Notes under the pieces: model-generated
Told to the model about the DNA's origin: nothing
The model's database searches: none
What the model saw: the letters and a program-made list of their open reading frames with translations, nothing else
Position numbers and translations under genes: made by a program
Shown here: piece after piece, positions 44,903 to 55,331 of the stretch
How positions within the stretch are numbered: the stretch's first letter is position 1
Layout of the letters: every line of letters starts with the position of its first letter
From: Bordetella parapertussis
Lineage (GTDB): Bacteria > Pseudomonadota > Gammaproteobacteria > Burkholderiales > Burkholderiaceae_D
Direction: 5' to 3'
DNA: 64,000 nucleotides
Assembly: GCA_945866125.1 (NCBI GenBank)
Contig: CAMBFZ010000004.1
Span: 83,004 to 147,003 of the forward strand

Positions 44903-47407
44903 TTACACAAACAGATAAAACCCATTAATCGTCACCAGCGTGCCGAGTAAGGACACTGCGGTCGACCCGGTCATTGCTAAACGCGATTTAAAAAACAAGC
45001 CGAAAAACGTTAAGAAAAATCCAAACATGAGTAGACCGTTAGCCACACCAAACCAGCGTAATTTGAGCGACTGAATGCTGCTGAGCGCTTCATTTCGCTT
45101 AACGGATTCTTTCAATTCTTTTTTACCGTCATTTCTTTGAGGCGACGTTTCGATGCTCTCCGATTTGGCGCGATAATCCGTCGCATTCTTCGTTGCCAAA
45201 TCAAGCTGTTCAGACGCATAGCCGTCTTTTTTAGCCATGTTTAAATCAAGCTGGTCCGCCGATACTTGATAAATAGTCTGCTGCACGGATGCAGCTTGAA
45301 ACGAAGCATGCGCATTGGTTATCTGCACCTGATGAAACATCAACTCATTTTGCGCAGTGTTCAAACCGTAGCTGGAAAATCCCTGCGCAATAATCAAGGC
45401 CGTCGTCAGAACGGCGACTTTGGCTTTCAACTCCTCATACCCTGATTGACTCATCGATTCGCTTCCTAGTTGGTGAATATTGTCCGCCTTCGACAGCAGG
45501 CCAGAATTTTGGGCACACAACGCACGCTGCCTACTAGCGGCGTGGTTCGCTAAGGCGACCGGATAATCAGGTTTGAATGCAATCGCATCAAGCACGATGC
45601 CGCGTTGCTTCAGTTGGTGAGGATGAATATCCTCATGCTTATCCAGAGCAGTTTTGAGATCATTCGTCCAATTTTGCAGATAGTCGATTCGGGCCAGGAT
45701 CATCGCGCCGTTGTCGTGACTGTCGCTATCATCAAGAATGCGCAAATCTGCGTCACCCTCTGCGTCCTTCATACGGCGTACATCCGCAGCACCTTCTGCG
45801 TCCTTCATGCTGCGCCTGTCCGCAGCACCTTCTGCATCCTTCATGCTGCGCCTGTCCGCAGCACCCTCTGCGTCCTTCATGCTGCGCCTGTCCGCAGCAC
45901 CCTCTGCGTCCTTCATGCTGCGCCTGTCCGCAGCACCTTCTGCGTCCTTCATGCTGCGCACATCTGCAGCACCATCCGCGTCCTTCATGCTGCGCCTATC
46001 CGCAGCACCTTCTGCGTCCTTCATGCTGCGCCTATCCGCACCACCTTCTGCGTCGCGTATGCTGCGAATCTCGGCAGCACCGGCGATGTCTTTACGCGCT
46101 GGCGAACTGTCAACCAACTCATTTCGCGTGGTTTTCGACCCGCCGACACCTGCAGCTTTTACAACAGTATCAATAATGGCGCGCGCTGCAGTGCTATCGT
46201 CACCCTGGGTTATTTTTTGTGCCTCAGGATCAGCCAGCGCTGTCACGTCAGCCTGATGGCGTTTGGACGATACGCCATCTTCCTTTTCGTATTCGTTGGC
46301 GTTTTCGGCCATGACGATCATGTCCTGTTCGCTCGCCATTTCACCGGATAACTTGGATATGTTTTCCTGCATCGTCCGATTGATGGCGGTACCAAGCTCG
46401 GACTGCTCGGTTAACGCAGGAGGCGCGGTAAGATTCGGGTCTTGCCCTTCGATTGTGCGATCAAAATGCTGCTGCGCGTCCTCCTTACTCTTGATTCGTT
46501 CAGAATTATGTTTGTTGCGCGACTCCTTAAAGCCGCCTGTGCGAATATCTTGCGGCTTTTCATTTTTCAAAAAAAGATTTTTGAAATGGCCGTTAAAATT
46601 TGCTTCGGAAACGCCGAATTCCGCCAGCATCCTTTTAAATAAATCTTTTTCGAGAATGTCAATCCGACCGTCAGCAAGCATGGAATCGCACACATTCATC
46701 AGAACACAAAGACGCTGCGGCTGATTTAAAAGCGGCGTGGCAAGCTTAATAAATTGATGAAATTTAATTTCTTTGACATATTTGAGCGAAGCCTTCAGCA
46801 AGGCTTGCGACTGACCGATCACGACTTGCAGCTGACCCACTTCTTCCGCAGCCATGCTTCCGTCCGCGCTCATCATGTAAAGCACCGAGGCCGCCAAGGC
46901 GACTTGCGGCGTAAGCGCATTCGTCACAGCGGTATCGTCAAAAACGCCAAAAACCGAGCGTTTATTTTTGATCGATATCGTCTGAAAATAGGGCTTGAAT
47001 GTTTCCCGACTGTGCCCGAGAGCGTTGAGCATGCGAGAAAATAAACTCATCTCCGCTTTTGCCATCTCGCCATCTGCCATGATTGAATCGCAGACATTCA
47101 TCAGCATGCAGAGCCGATCATCCCCTTCGAGGGCGTTCGGTATTTCACTTAGAAAATGATCAATGCTGTGTGTTTCGACGTACTGCACCGCCCTGTGCAA
47201 AATCTGATCGTCGCCACCTACAACGGATTGAAGTTGACTGCACTCCTGCTCAGACAATTCCCCATCCGCTGCCATCATGTAAAGAATGGACGCTACCATC
47301 GCCAAGTACGGGGTCAGTCCGACAGAGCCGCCATGACTCATGCCGACGAAACCCTTTTCGCTGGCGATATTTTTGAGCAGACCTTTAAACAGATTGGCGG
47401 ATGGCAT
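44903..47407 (-). CDS. TerB-like repeat membrane protein, unknown function
   Basis: An 834-residue protein not matching a known full-length family to me. Residues about 25-145 and 170-285 are two TerB-like helical domains, each with paired acidic motifs: ADGELSEQE and ADGEMAKAE, then ADGSMAAEE and ADGRIDILE, which in TerB bind metal. A charged linker follows (about 300-445). Then come nine consecutive 12-residue units of RSMKDAEGAADR type (about 446-553), and a helical region with a hydrophobic stretch (VAVLTTALIIAQGF). The protein ends with two closing membrane helices (GLLMFGFFLTFFGLFF and VSLLGTLVTINGFYLFV). Topology is probably N-terminus in the cytoplasm. The start is the ATG at 47407, one codon after a GTG. 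It overlaps the OGT remnant's flank and stands alone on the minus strand. Confidence 0.75.
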   Translation of the reverse strand: MPSANLFKGLLKNIASEKGFVGMSHGGSVGLTPYLAMVASILYMMAADGELSEQECSQLQSVVGGDDQILHRAVQYVETHSIDHFLSEIPNALEGDDRLCMLMNVCDSIMADGEMAKAEMSLFSRMLNALGHSRETFKPYFQTISIKNKRSVFGVFDDTAVTNALTPQVALAASVLYMMSADGSMAAEEVGQLQVVIGQSQALLKASLKYVKEIKFHQFIKLATPLLNQPQRLCVLMNVCDSMLADGRIDILEKDLFKRMLAEFGVSEANFNGHFKNLFLKNEKPQDIRTGGFKESRNKHNSERIKSKEDAQQHFDRTIEGQDPNLTAPPALTEQSELGTAINRTMQENISKLSGEMASEQDMIVMAENANEYEKEDGVSSKRHQADVTALADPEAQKITQGDDSTAARAIIDTVVKAAGVGGSKTTRNELVDSSPARKDIAGAAEIRSIRDAEGGADRRSMKDAEGAADRRSMKDADGAADVRSMKDAEGAADRRSMKDAEGAADRRSMKDAEGAADRRSMKDAEGAADRRSMKDAEGAADVRRMKDAEGDADLRILDDSDSHDNGAMILARIDYLQNWTNDLKTALDKHEDIHPHQLKQRGIVLDAIAFKPDYPVALANHAASRQRALCAQNSGLLSKADNIHQLGSESMSQSGYEELKAKVAVLTTALIIAQGFSSYGLNTAQNELMFHQVQITNAHASFQAASVQQTIYQVSADQLDLNMAKKDGYASEQLDLATKNATDYRAKSESIETSPQRNDGKKELKESVKRNEALSSIQSLKLRWFGVANGLLMFGFFLTFFGLFFKSRLAMTGSTAVSLLGTLVTINGFYLFV
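45743..46066. repeat. nine 36-base in-frame tandem repeats in the TerB-like gene
   Basis: Exactly 324 bases hold nine head-to-tail 36-base units coding on the minus strand for the 12-residue consensus RSMKDAEGAADR. Inner units are almost identical at DNA level; the first (RSIRDAEGGADR) and last (RRMKDAEGDADL) are diverged, as expected for arrays that expand from the middle. No spacers occur between units. Confidence 0.95.
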
Positions 47408-47537
47408 CACAAGAGTCGTTGATCAAAACGGAAGCGCCCTATGTAGCATCGGCGTATCGAACTCCAGCAGGTCAATTAAATCGCCCGACGTTGTCTGAAA
47501 AGCGCAAGCTCACACGGTCGAAGACGACAGTACCTTG

Positions 47538-47725
47538 ATGAATCCCACATTCCCGCATGAAAAATCAGAAATACCCACAATCGCTCTCAAAATTAAAAGC
47601 AATGTGATGAACAGTCAGAGTCTGATCAAGAAAAAGGGGCGGCCGAAGTAGCGCCAGATATGGCGGATGGACAAAAACCTGAAGGGAATAAGCGCCACAA
47701 AGCTAAGGCTGCCAGTCAGTTGTAA
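47538..47725 (+). other. possible degraded small gene in a 420-base gap
   Basis: The gap 47411-47831 contains no convincing gene. On the plus strand a 37-codon frame (47538-47651) ends in KKKGRPK before a TAG. A frame shifted by one base continues as VAPDMADGQKPEGNKRHKAK to a TAA at 47725. The basic, charged composition of both pieces would fit one small DNA-binding-like protein broken by a frameshift, but this is speculative. The rest of the gap shows no hairpin or promoter worth naming. Confidence 0.2.
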
Positions 47726-47831
47726 ATTGTGTAAATTATTTCAGGCAGATGAAAGTGCATGTGGAGACGAAGAACTCTAAATAGGCTGCTTGCTGTCGAC
47801 AGAGCGTCGATGCGCGCAAGGAGGCATGTAC

Positions 47832-48074
47832 TTACCGCCTTATATTATTAGGCCTTATCAGTATTTTTTCATTCAAATACCAATAGCCGAGATCGGCAAT
47901 CGTGTCGTCAAATAAGTGCTCCGCCCATTCTCTGTTTTGGTGCGAGCCTGATGATAGATCACCGGCTATTTTTTTTGACAACATCCGTGCCTGCGCTGAC
48001 GAAAGACAAGGTCCTTGATCAGACTGCAGGGATTGAAGTGCGTACTGAGTTAGTAGGGTAAACGCGTCGTTCAT
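47832..48074 (-). CDS. small hypothetical protein
   Basis: An 80-residue protein with no recognised domain. It begins MNDAFTLLTQYALQSLQ, has SSAQARMLSKKIAGDLSSGS in the middle and ends with the hydrophobic-aromatic LGYWYLNEKILIRP and Asn-Arg-rich tail. There is no signal peptide. No strong ribosome-binding site precedes the ATG, so expression is uncertain. It sits between the TerB-like gene and the sensor kinase; the 254 bases after its start, up to the kinase gene, are AT-rich and may hold divergent promoters. Confidence 0.5.
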   Translation of the reverse strand: MNDAFTLLTQYALQSLQSDQGPCLSSAQARMLSKKIAGDLSSGSHQNREWAEHLFDDTIADLGYWYLNEKILIRPNNIRR

Positions 48075-48331
48075 CGTATTTTCAGTGGCTGTGCTGAGTC
48101 CCGGGCCGAATTTTTTTTGTCATCTTACTGAATATCACGCCTGCACTTGGCAACCTGACTTACGTCGTTTTGCACGGCCTTGCGATTTTTAGTGTCCATG
48201 CATCTGTGAGGCTAAATAACTCTTATGTGGTAAATTTATTTGCAGTTAAAAATATAAACAAAGAGCACGCGTGAATGCTCTGAAATCTCCATGAAAACTC
48301 ACAATAACTCTCAACTCATGCAAATAGTTTG

Positions 48332-50335
48332 ATGAAAACCTCGTTTACGGCATGTCGGCCACTGGCTATGCGTTTGATCACCAGGTTTTTTTGGGCTCGA
48401 CACTTTTTAGTACTTTCTGTTTTTTTCTTTTCCTTTTTTCTGCCTTCCTCAGCATCGGCAGCGACGGCTATCAACGTCGACCATTCATATTTTTTTGATA
48501 CGCAGGCGCGACTTGACATCGAATCCGTTGCAAACGCACCGTTTAAGGATTCGGATAAGAAATTAAACCTGGGATATAAAAAGGGTTCAATTTGGATCCG
48601 ACTCAAGATTACCCCGTCAACCGATCAGTCCTTGGCGCAAGCCAAACCAGCTTCCGAGACCGTCATTATTCGTGTCGGACCGCATGACTTAAACACTATC
48701 GAGCTCTACGAATTCGACGCCGAAAAATGGCATCGCCAGGTCGCTGGCGACCTCCTTCCACCAAAAGAAACAATATGTACGGATGACTATTACTGTTTTC
48801 TTCTAAAAGGACAGGGAGCACAGCCGCAAACCGTTTACATAAGAATTGAATCGCCTGGGTTTTTGACGATCAACACAGATGCGGTTTTGTTGACAGACCT
48901 GGCACGTGTCAGCAACGATCGTATCAGGCGCACCTACTCGGCATTAACAGTCGCCGTTGGCATGCTGATATTAGGCCTGTTTTTGCTTGCCAGATACCGT
49001 TCACGGCTGACGCATATCTACTGCTGGTTTCAGGTGTCTATTTTTCTTTATTTAGTCGCAATCTACGGCTTTCTTTCTGATTGGTTCCCCGGACTATCTC
49101 CGACTGTTTTGGATACCTTGCCTCATCTTTTTTTTATGATGAGAACATTCTTTTTGATACTGGGCGTCTTTGTCATTATTCAACCCTACTGCTCTTCAAT
49201 TTATTACGAACGGGCCATTTTGATTCTCTTAGCAATGTGCCTGATTAATTGCGTACTTTTTCTAATGGGTTATCAAGTATTTGCAATGAAATCAAATTTA
49301 CTTATTTTTACCCTACACGGCAATGTTCAATTTTTTGGATTGGTCAAATCAACGGGTGTTGAAAAAAAAGTAAAATCTATTTTGCTATTTGCCTACATCT
49401 GCGCAACCCTTCTTCTTGTGGCAGCTTTGGTACCTTGGTTTTTTCCTGACCCGACCCCAGGAATTCGGGCGCCTATCCAAAATCTGCATGATTGGCGACT
49501 CAACGGTTTTGCTGTTGGTTTGATTGTTTTTTTATTAGTAAAATCTGAGACGGAGTTTCGCGAAAAAACCAAAAACGAGGAGCTCACCGCGCTTCGGCTT
49601 GATAAGGACAGAGCGCGGGCCAACGAAGCGCTGCTAGCAGATCGTAATACTCTGATTGACCTGATTACGCATGATCTAAAAAATCCCCTTGGCACAATTA
49701 AATTTGCGGCCACCTCCCTCAAAGATCAATTAAAGGACAATCTATCAGCCTTGCAACGACTCAAGCACATCGATCTCTGTGTCAGCAGAATGAACAAGCT
49801 CATTGAGCATGTAGCATTGTCAGCAAGGGTTGATCGTTATGAACCAACTGATCTAATCCATACACAGCCCGTTTGTGAACTAATCGATGAATTAACGGAG
49901 ATTTACCCAGAACGAGATCGATTCGATATCCGCGTAACAGAGCATGCTGCCATCACGGCAGACCGTGAGATGCTGGCTGTGATATTCGGTAATTTAATCG
50001 AGAATGCCTATAAGTACAGCCATTCGGGAAGTAACATCAATATCACCGTCACCTGCGATAACAATCCACTTTCTAATGCGGGCAGTCAGTCTGCGACTGC
50101 CGGACAAAGTAGCGAGACACTCTGCTTCGAAATTAGTAATGCCGTTGGCGTATTCGGGGCGCCCGACGATGCGCATATTTTCGAGCGATATTACCGAAAT
50201 CCAAACTCCCTGATTATTCCCGGAATGGGCCTCGGACTCAGTCTGGTACAGGCAGCAGCAAATAAGATTGGGGCCAGTGTGCAGTTTGCGCACCTCGCCA
50301 ATACCGTTACCTTTACCGTCAGGATTCCAGCATGA
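48332..50335 (+). CDS. 7TMR-DISM sensor histidine kinase
   Basis: A 667-residue membrane kinase. A signal peptide (about 1-43) is followed by a DISM extracellular domain (about 48-190; LGYKKGSIWIRLKITP), then seven membrane helices (about 205-400), a short linker and the kinase core. The phospho-acceptor His447 lies in LITHDLKNPLGTIKF; the ATPase domain has FGNLIENAYKYS and PGMGLGLSLVQ. The stop overlaps the response-regulator start as ATGA, so both are made together as a two-component system. The start ATG at 48332 is one codon after a TTG. The signal is unknown; DISM domains are thought to bind carbohydrates. Confidence 0.9.
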   Translation: MKTSFTACRPLAMRLITRFFWARHFLVLSVFFFSFFLPSSASAATAINVDHSYFFDTQARLDIESVANAPFKDSDKKLNLGYKKGSIWIRLKITPSTDQSLAQAKPASETVIIRVGPHDLNTIELYEFDAEKWHRQVAGDLLPPKETICTDDYYCFLLKGQGAQPQTVYIRIESPGFLTINTDAVLLTDLARVSNDRIRRTYSALTVAVGMLILGLFLLARYRSRLTHIYCWFQVSIFLYLVAIYGFLSDWFPGLSPTVLDTLPHLFFMMRTFFLILGVFVIIQPYCSSIYYERAILILLAMCLINCVLFLMGYQVFAMKSNLLIFTLHGNVQFFGLVKSTGVEKKVKSILLFAYICATLLLVAALVPWFFPDPTPGIRAPIQNLHDWRLNGFAVGLIVFLLVKSETEFREKTKNEELTALRLDKDRARANEALLADRNTLIDLITHDLKNPLGTIKFAATSLKDQLKDNLSALQRLKHIDLCVSRMNKLIEHVALSARVDRYEPTDLIHTQPVCELIDELTEIYPERDRFDIRVTEHAAITADREMLAVIFGNLIENAYKYSHSGSNINITVTCDNNPLSNAGSQSATAGQSSETLCFEISNAVGVFGAPDDAHIFERYYRNPNSLIIPGMGLGLSLVQAAANKIGASVQFAHLANTVTFTVRIPA

Positions 50336-51075
50336 ACAGCCAACAACAATCACAAGCAGTAAGATCGCAGCCTTTATTGTCGATCGGGCTTGTCGAAGAT
50401 GATGTGTTGCTGCGGGAGGAAGTCAGTGATCACCTGTCCAATCAGGGCTTTAAGGTAAGCGCTGTGAACTGTGCACTTGCACTGGATGACATGATTACCC
50501 ATACACCCGTCGATATTTTTATTATTGATCTTAATTTGCCGGGCGAGGACGGCTTGAGCTTATCAAAGCGGCTAAGGCAAACGCGACCTGAAGTCGGCAT
50601 CATCATCATGACGGCAAAAATCACTTTAAATGACCGAATCGCCGGGTACGGCGTTGGCGGCGCTGATGTCTATCTGACGAAGCCAATCGCCCCCGATGAG
50701 CTGGTGATGATTGTGCGTAGCCTGGGTAGGCGGGTCAAGTCAACAGACGACGAGCCAGAGTTATCTCTCAGCCTGCGACAAAGAACCTTGCAGGGACCAG
50801 AGCTGTCGTCGATATTACGATTAACTACCCGCGAAAAAATGCTGCTCGTCGCCTTGGTTCAGGCGCGTGACAATACGCTGGAATCAGCAGTCCTTTGCGA
50901 TCTGTGTACAGGGGATACTGCCGAAGAAACTATTAGCAAGCACGCGCTGGAGGAGCTCGTCGCACGGCTAAGAAAAAAAATCCGGGCGGCGCAAGCCGAG
51001 GGGGCTGAACCTGCGATCAAATCAGTTTGGGGAGTGGGGTATCAACTTTGTTTGAAAATTAATCTCATTCCCTGA
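50332..51075 (+). CDS. OmpR-type response regulator
   Basis: A 247-residue regulator. The receiver domain (about 15-130) has the acidic pair in LVEDD, phospho-acceptor Asp66 in FIIDLNLPGEDG, the MTAK switch threonine and Lys117 in LTKP. The C-terminal half (about 145-245) is a winged helix judging by LTTREKMLLVALVQA, then the recognition-helix region ALEELVARLRKKIRAA and a final IKSVWGVGYQLCLK hairpin, matching OmpR/PhoB. The middle of the winged helix is more diverged than usual. It is translationally coupled to the DISM kinase, and an outer-membrane protein gene follows 52 bases downstream. Confidence 0.9.
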   Translation: MNSQQQSQAVRSQPLLSIGLVEDDVLLREEVSDHLSNQGFKVSAVNCALALDDMITHTPVDIFIIDLNLPGEDGLSLSKRLRQTRPEVGIIIMTAKITLNDRIAGYGVGGADVYLTKPIAPDELVMIVRSLGRRVKSTDDEPELSLSLRQRTLQGPELSSILRLTTREKMLLVALVQARDNTLESAVLCDLCTGDTAEETISKHALEELVARLRKKIRAAQAEGAEPAIKSVWGVGYQLCLKINLIP

Positions 51076-51127
51076 GATTGTTCGCTAAGTTGTGTCTCAA
51101 ATTATCCGGGTCATCAGGAGAAGCAAA

Positions 51128-51784
51128 GTGCGATACCAAATCAAATTTCCCTTCCTATTACTATTAGCGATTGCGACCCCGCCGGCGCAAGCCGAGCCAA
51201 CTACTGCGCTGCCAAATTTTTACCTTGGGGTAGATGCAGGAATTCCGTTTGGAACCGATCAGCCTGCGCTAATTCGTCGAGGGGTGGTATCTCGCGTTGG
51301 CGGCAGTGCTGAAGTGAATCAAGATAGCATTGGTATTAATGGTCGATTATTTGCGGGTTATCAAATAACGGAAAATATCGGTATCGAGTTGAGTGTTTTT
51401 CGCACTACGGCAGCACAATTTTCGCTCAACGGCACGACGGCTAGTCGTGCTACTTACGCCGGCAACGCAAGCGTGCAGGGATCCGGGTTTACCTATGCGG
51501 CGATGTTGCGCCCCTCAGTCAGTACGGGGTGGAATCAGCTGTTTTTTAGGCTAGGCGGACATCGCTCTACCTCTGACACCAGCACACAGGTTTTTTTTTC
51601 GGGTCGAAGCAGTACAACAACAAGTTCTTCAACCGGCAATGGCGTGCTGTTTGGCCTGGGTTTTGATGGCCGCATTAATGAGCGATTCGATTGGCGGGTA
51701 CAGTTGGTACAGCTCAATACAGTTGGTGGCGTTTCAGGGCCGGATAGCACGATCTTATCAGTGGGCGCGCTACGGAAATTTTAG
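51128..51784 (+). CDS. outer-membrane beta-barrel protein
   Basis: A 218-residue protein. It has a signal peptide (about 1-23, ending AQA), then NFYLGVDAGIPFGTD, alternating polar and hydrophobic strands (FAGYQITENIGIELSVFRT), and ends with LSVGALRKF, a terminal Phe as in outer-membrane barrels. It resembles the OmpA/OmpW-like small barrel group with about eight strands. The GTG at 51128 is chosen because CAGGAG lies 7 bases before it; a reading from ATG 51092 lacks a site. It follows the DISM kinase/regulator pair and is a likely target or partner of that system, by position only. Confidence 0.78.
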   Translation: MRYQIKFPFLLLLAIATPPAQAEPTTALPNFYLGVDAGIPFGTDQPALIRRGVVSRVGGSAEVNQDSIGINGRLFAGYQITENIGIELSVFRTTAAQFSLNGTTASRATYAGNASVQGSGFTYAAMLRPSVSTGWNQLFFRLGGHRSTSDTSTQVFFSGRSSTTTSSSTGNGVLFGLGFDGRINERFDWRVQLVQLNTVGGVSGPDSTILSVGALRKF

Positions 51785-51880
51785 TCTACTAGCGGTGGGT
51801 GCTGGTAACCCTGCGGTCCCCGATATGTATGCGCAATGCGTGTCTCAGAAATTTAGTTTATCCGGTTAGCATTCAACGAC

Positions 51881-51910
51881 GCTGGTTTCCGGCGTTCGCC
51901 GGAACGACGG
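51881..51910. repeat. REP-like palindromic element
   Basis: TTCCGGC and GCCGGAA form a perfect 7-base stem with a GTTC loop, inside a GCTGGTTTCC...GGAACGACGG context that resembles dispersed intergenic REP/ERIC-type elements of proteobacteria. It lies in the 272-base gap between the outer-membrane protein and ilvC. A single copy is seen in this window. Confidence 0.5.
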
Positions 51911-51967
51911 AGGGAATGTACGTGTCATCGCGCTGTTCCAATTCGGCTCAAAATAAAACACCACCTA

Positions 51968-51995
51968 AAAAAAGCTGCACCTGCGTGCAGCTTTT
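51968..51995 (-). terminator. intrinsic terminator of the ilvBHC operon
   Basis: AAAAGCTGCAC and GTGCAGCTTTT form an 11-base stem around a 4-base loop. On the minus strand the stem is followed by a further run of T residues, a classical intrinsic terminator 61 bases beyond the ilvC stop. On the plus strand it may also stop read-through from the outer-membrane gene. Confidence 0.88.
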
Positions 51996-52056
51996 AGTCC
52001 GAGCGCAGGGGGCGCTTGCAAGCGCTCCCTGATGATGCCGACGAACTTGTTGACGC

Positions 52057-53614
<1,558 letters not shown>

Positions 53615-53615
53615 G

Positions 53616-55331
53616 TTAGAGATCCTCCGAGCCAAGCAGCATTTCAGTGAGGCCCTTGCCGGCCTTGACCATCGGCCAGACGTTTTCATCACGGTCGGTG
53701 ATGAAGTTCATGAACACAAGTTTGTCTTTCATCGCAAATGCATCACGCATCACACCATCCACATCAGCAGGATTGGTAATCGTCAGACCCACATGCCCGA
53801 AGGATTCCACGAGCTTGTTAAAGTCAGGCAGTGAATCCATGTAAGACTCTGAATAACGCGAGCCATAATCAATCTGCTGCCACTGACGCACCATGCCCAG
53901 ATAACGGTTATTGAGCAGCACGATTTTTGGCGTCAGATGATACTGCCGGCAAGTAGCGAGCTCCTGAATATTCATCTGTATCGATGCTTCGCCGGTCACG
54001 CAGGCTACCGTGGCATCCGGAATCGCCATCTGCACACCCATCGCATACGGCAAGCCTACACCCATGGTACCCAGACCACCGCTATTGATCCAGCGGCGCG
54101 GCTTGTCAAAGCCGTAGTACTGCGCCGCCCACATCTGATGCTGCCCCACGTCGGAAGTAACGTAAGCATCACCCTTGGTGACTTCCCACAGCTTCTGAAT
54201 CACCGACTGCGGCTTGATGACCTCGGTCGAGGTCGGATAACTCAAGCACTCTTTTTTGCGCCATTCGTTGATCTGCTTCCACCATGACGACAACGCAGTT
54301 ACATTCGGCTTGGTCTCGGCAGCATCAAGCTGGGCCAGCAGTTCAATGAGCACGTCTTTCACGTTACCGACGATCGGGATATCGACTTTGACGCGCTTGG
54401 AAATTGACGACGGGTCAATATCAATATGCACAATCTTGCGTGGATTGGTCGCAAAATGTTTGGGGTTGCCAATCACGCGGTCATCAAAGCGCGCGCCAAT
54501 GGCGATGAGCACGTCGCAGTGCTGCATGGCCATGTTGGCTTCGTAGGTGCCGTGCATGCCGGGCATGCCGACAAAATGCTCGCTCGACGAGCGATACGCA
54601 CCCAAGCCCATGAGCGTGTTAGTGCACGGGTAGCCTAGCCGATCCACCAGCTTGTTGAGCTCGGGCGAGGCATCGGCCAAAATCACGCCGCCGCCGGTGT
54701 AGATCATCGGACGCTCTGCGGTCAGCAGCAGCTGCAGCGCTTTGCGAATCTGACCAGCATGCCCTTTGTCGACCGGTTTATAAGACCGCATCTCGAGCTC
54801 TTTCGGATACTCGAAGGTGGTCTTGTCCATGGTGATGTCCTTCGGGATATCAACCAGCACCGGGCCGGGACGGCCTGTCTTGGCGATATAGAAGGCTTTT
54901 TTCATCGTCATCGCCAGGTCTTTCACATCCTTCACGAGGAAGTTGTGTTTGACGCAGGGACGGGTAATTCCAACGGTGTCACATTCCTGGAACGCGTCCT
55001 GACCGATCGCGTGCGAAGGCACCTGACCGGTAATGATCACCATCGGGATGGAATCCATATAGGCAGTGGCAAGGCCAGTCACGGCATTGGTTACGCCGGG
55101 ACCCGAGGTCACCAGCGCCACACCCACTTTTTGAGAACAACGCGAATAGGCATCGGCTGCATGCACTGCGGCCTGCTCGTGACGAACGAGGATGTGCTGA
55201 AACTTATCTTGCTTGAAGATGGCGTCGTAAATGTAGAGAACAGCGCCGCCGGGATAGCCGAACACATGCTCGACACCCTCTTCGGCCAGACAGCGCACGA
55301 TAATATCGGCGCCAGAGATTTCCGTACTCAT
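53616..55331 (-). CDS. ilvB: acetolactate synthase large (catalytic) subunit
   Basis: A 571-residue ThDP enzyme joining two pyruvates or pyruvate and 2-oxobutyrate. It starts [20 protein letters not shown]; the catalytic Glu is in [19 protein letters not shown]-domain and ThDP-domain blocks follow. The Mg-ThDP motif reads TGEASIQMN...[12 protein letters not shown], with Glu-Ala in place of the common Asp-Gly; Glu is a known substitute in relatives, Ala after it is less usual. The ATG at 55331 follows AAGGAAGTAGC. It heads the ilvB-ilvH-ilvC operon. Confidence 0.96.
   Translation of the reverse strand: MSTEISGADIIVRCLAEEGVEHVFGYPGGAVLYIYDAIFKQDKFQHILVRHEQAAVHAADAYSRCSQKVGVALVTSGPGVTNAVTGLATAYMDSIPMVIITGQVPSHAIGQDAFQECDTVGITRPCVKHNFLVKDVKDLAMTMKKAFYIAKTGRPGPVLVDIPKDITMDKTTFEYPKELEMRSYKPVDKGHAGQIRKALQLLLTAERPMIYTGGGVILADASPELNKLVDRLGYPCTNTLMGLGAYRSSSEHFVGMPGMHGTYEANMAMQHCDVLIAIGARFDDRVIGNPKHFATNPRKIVHIDIDPSSISKRVKVDIPIVGNVKDVLIELLAQLDAAETKPNVTALSSWWKQINEWRKKECLSYPTSTEVIKPQSVIQKLWEVTKGDAYVTSDVGQHQMWAAQYYGFDKPRRWINSGGLGTMGVGLPYAMGVQMAIPDATVACVTGEASIQMNIQELATCRQYHLTPKIVLLNNRYLGMVRQWQQIDYGSRYSESYMDSLPDFNKLVESFGHVGLTITNPADVDGVMRDAFAMKDKLVFMNFITDRDENVWPMVKAGKGLTEMLLGSEDL

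Noticed and set aside
45743..46066. Regular 36-base repeats resembling a CRISPR array
   Set aside because: The units are contiguous with no spacers, remain in frame and are part of a long open gene with flanking domains; no cas genes are near.
45738..46256. Plus-strand 172-codon open frame with SFMLRLSAAPSA-type repeats
   Set aside because: It is the complement of the 36-base repeat array in the TerB-like gene; the repeat keeps several frames open and there is no other sign of a gene.
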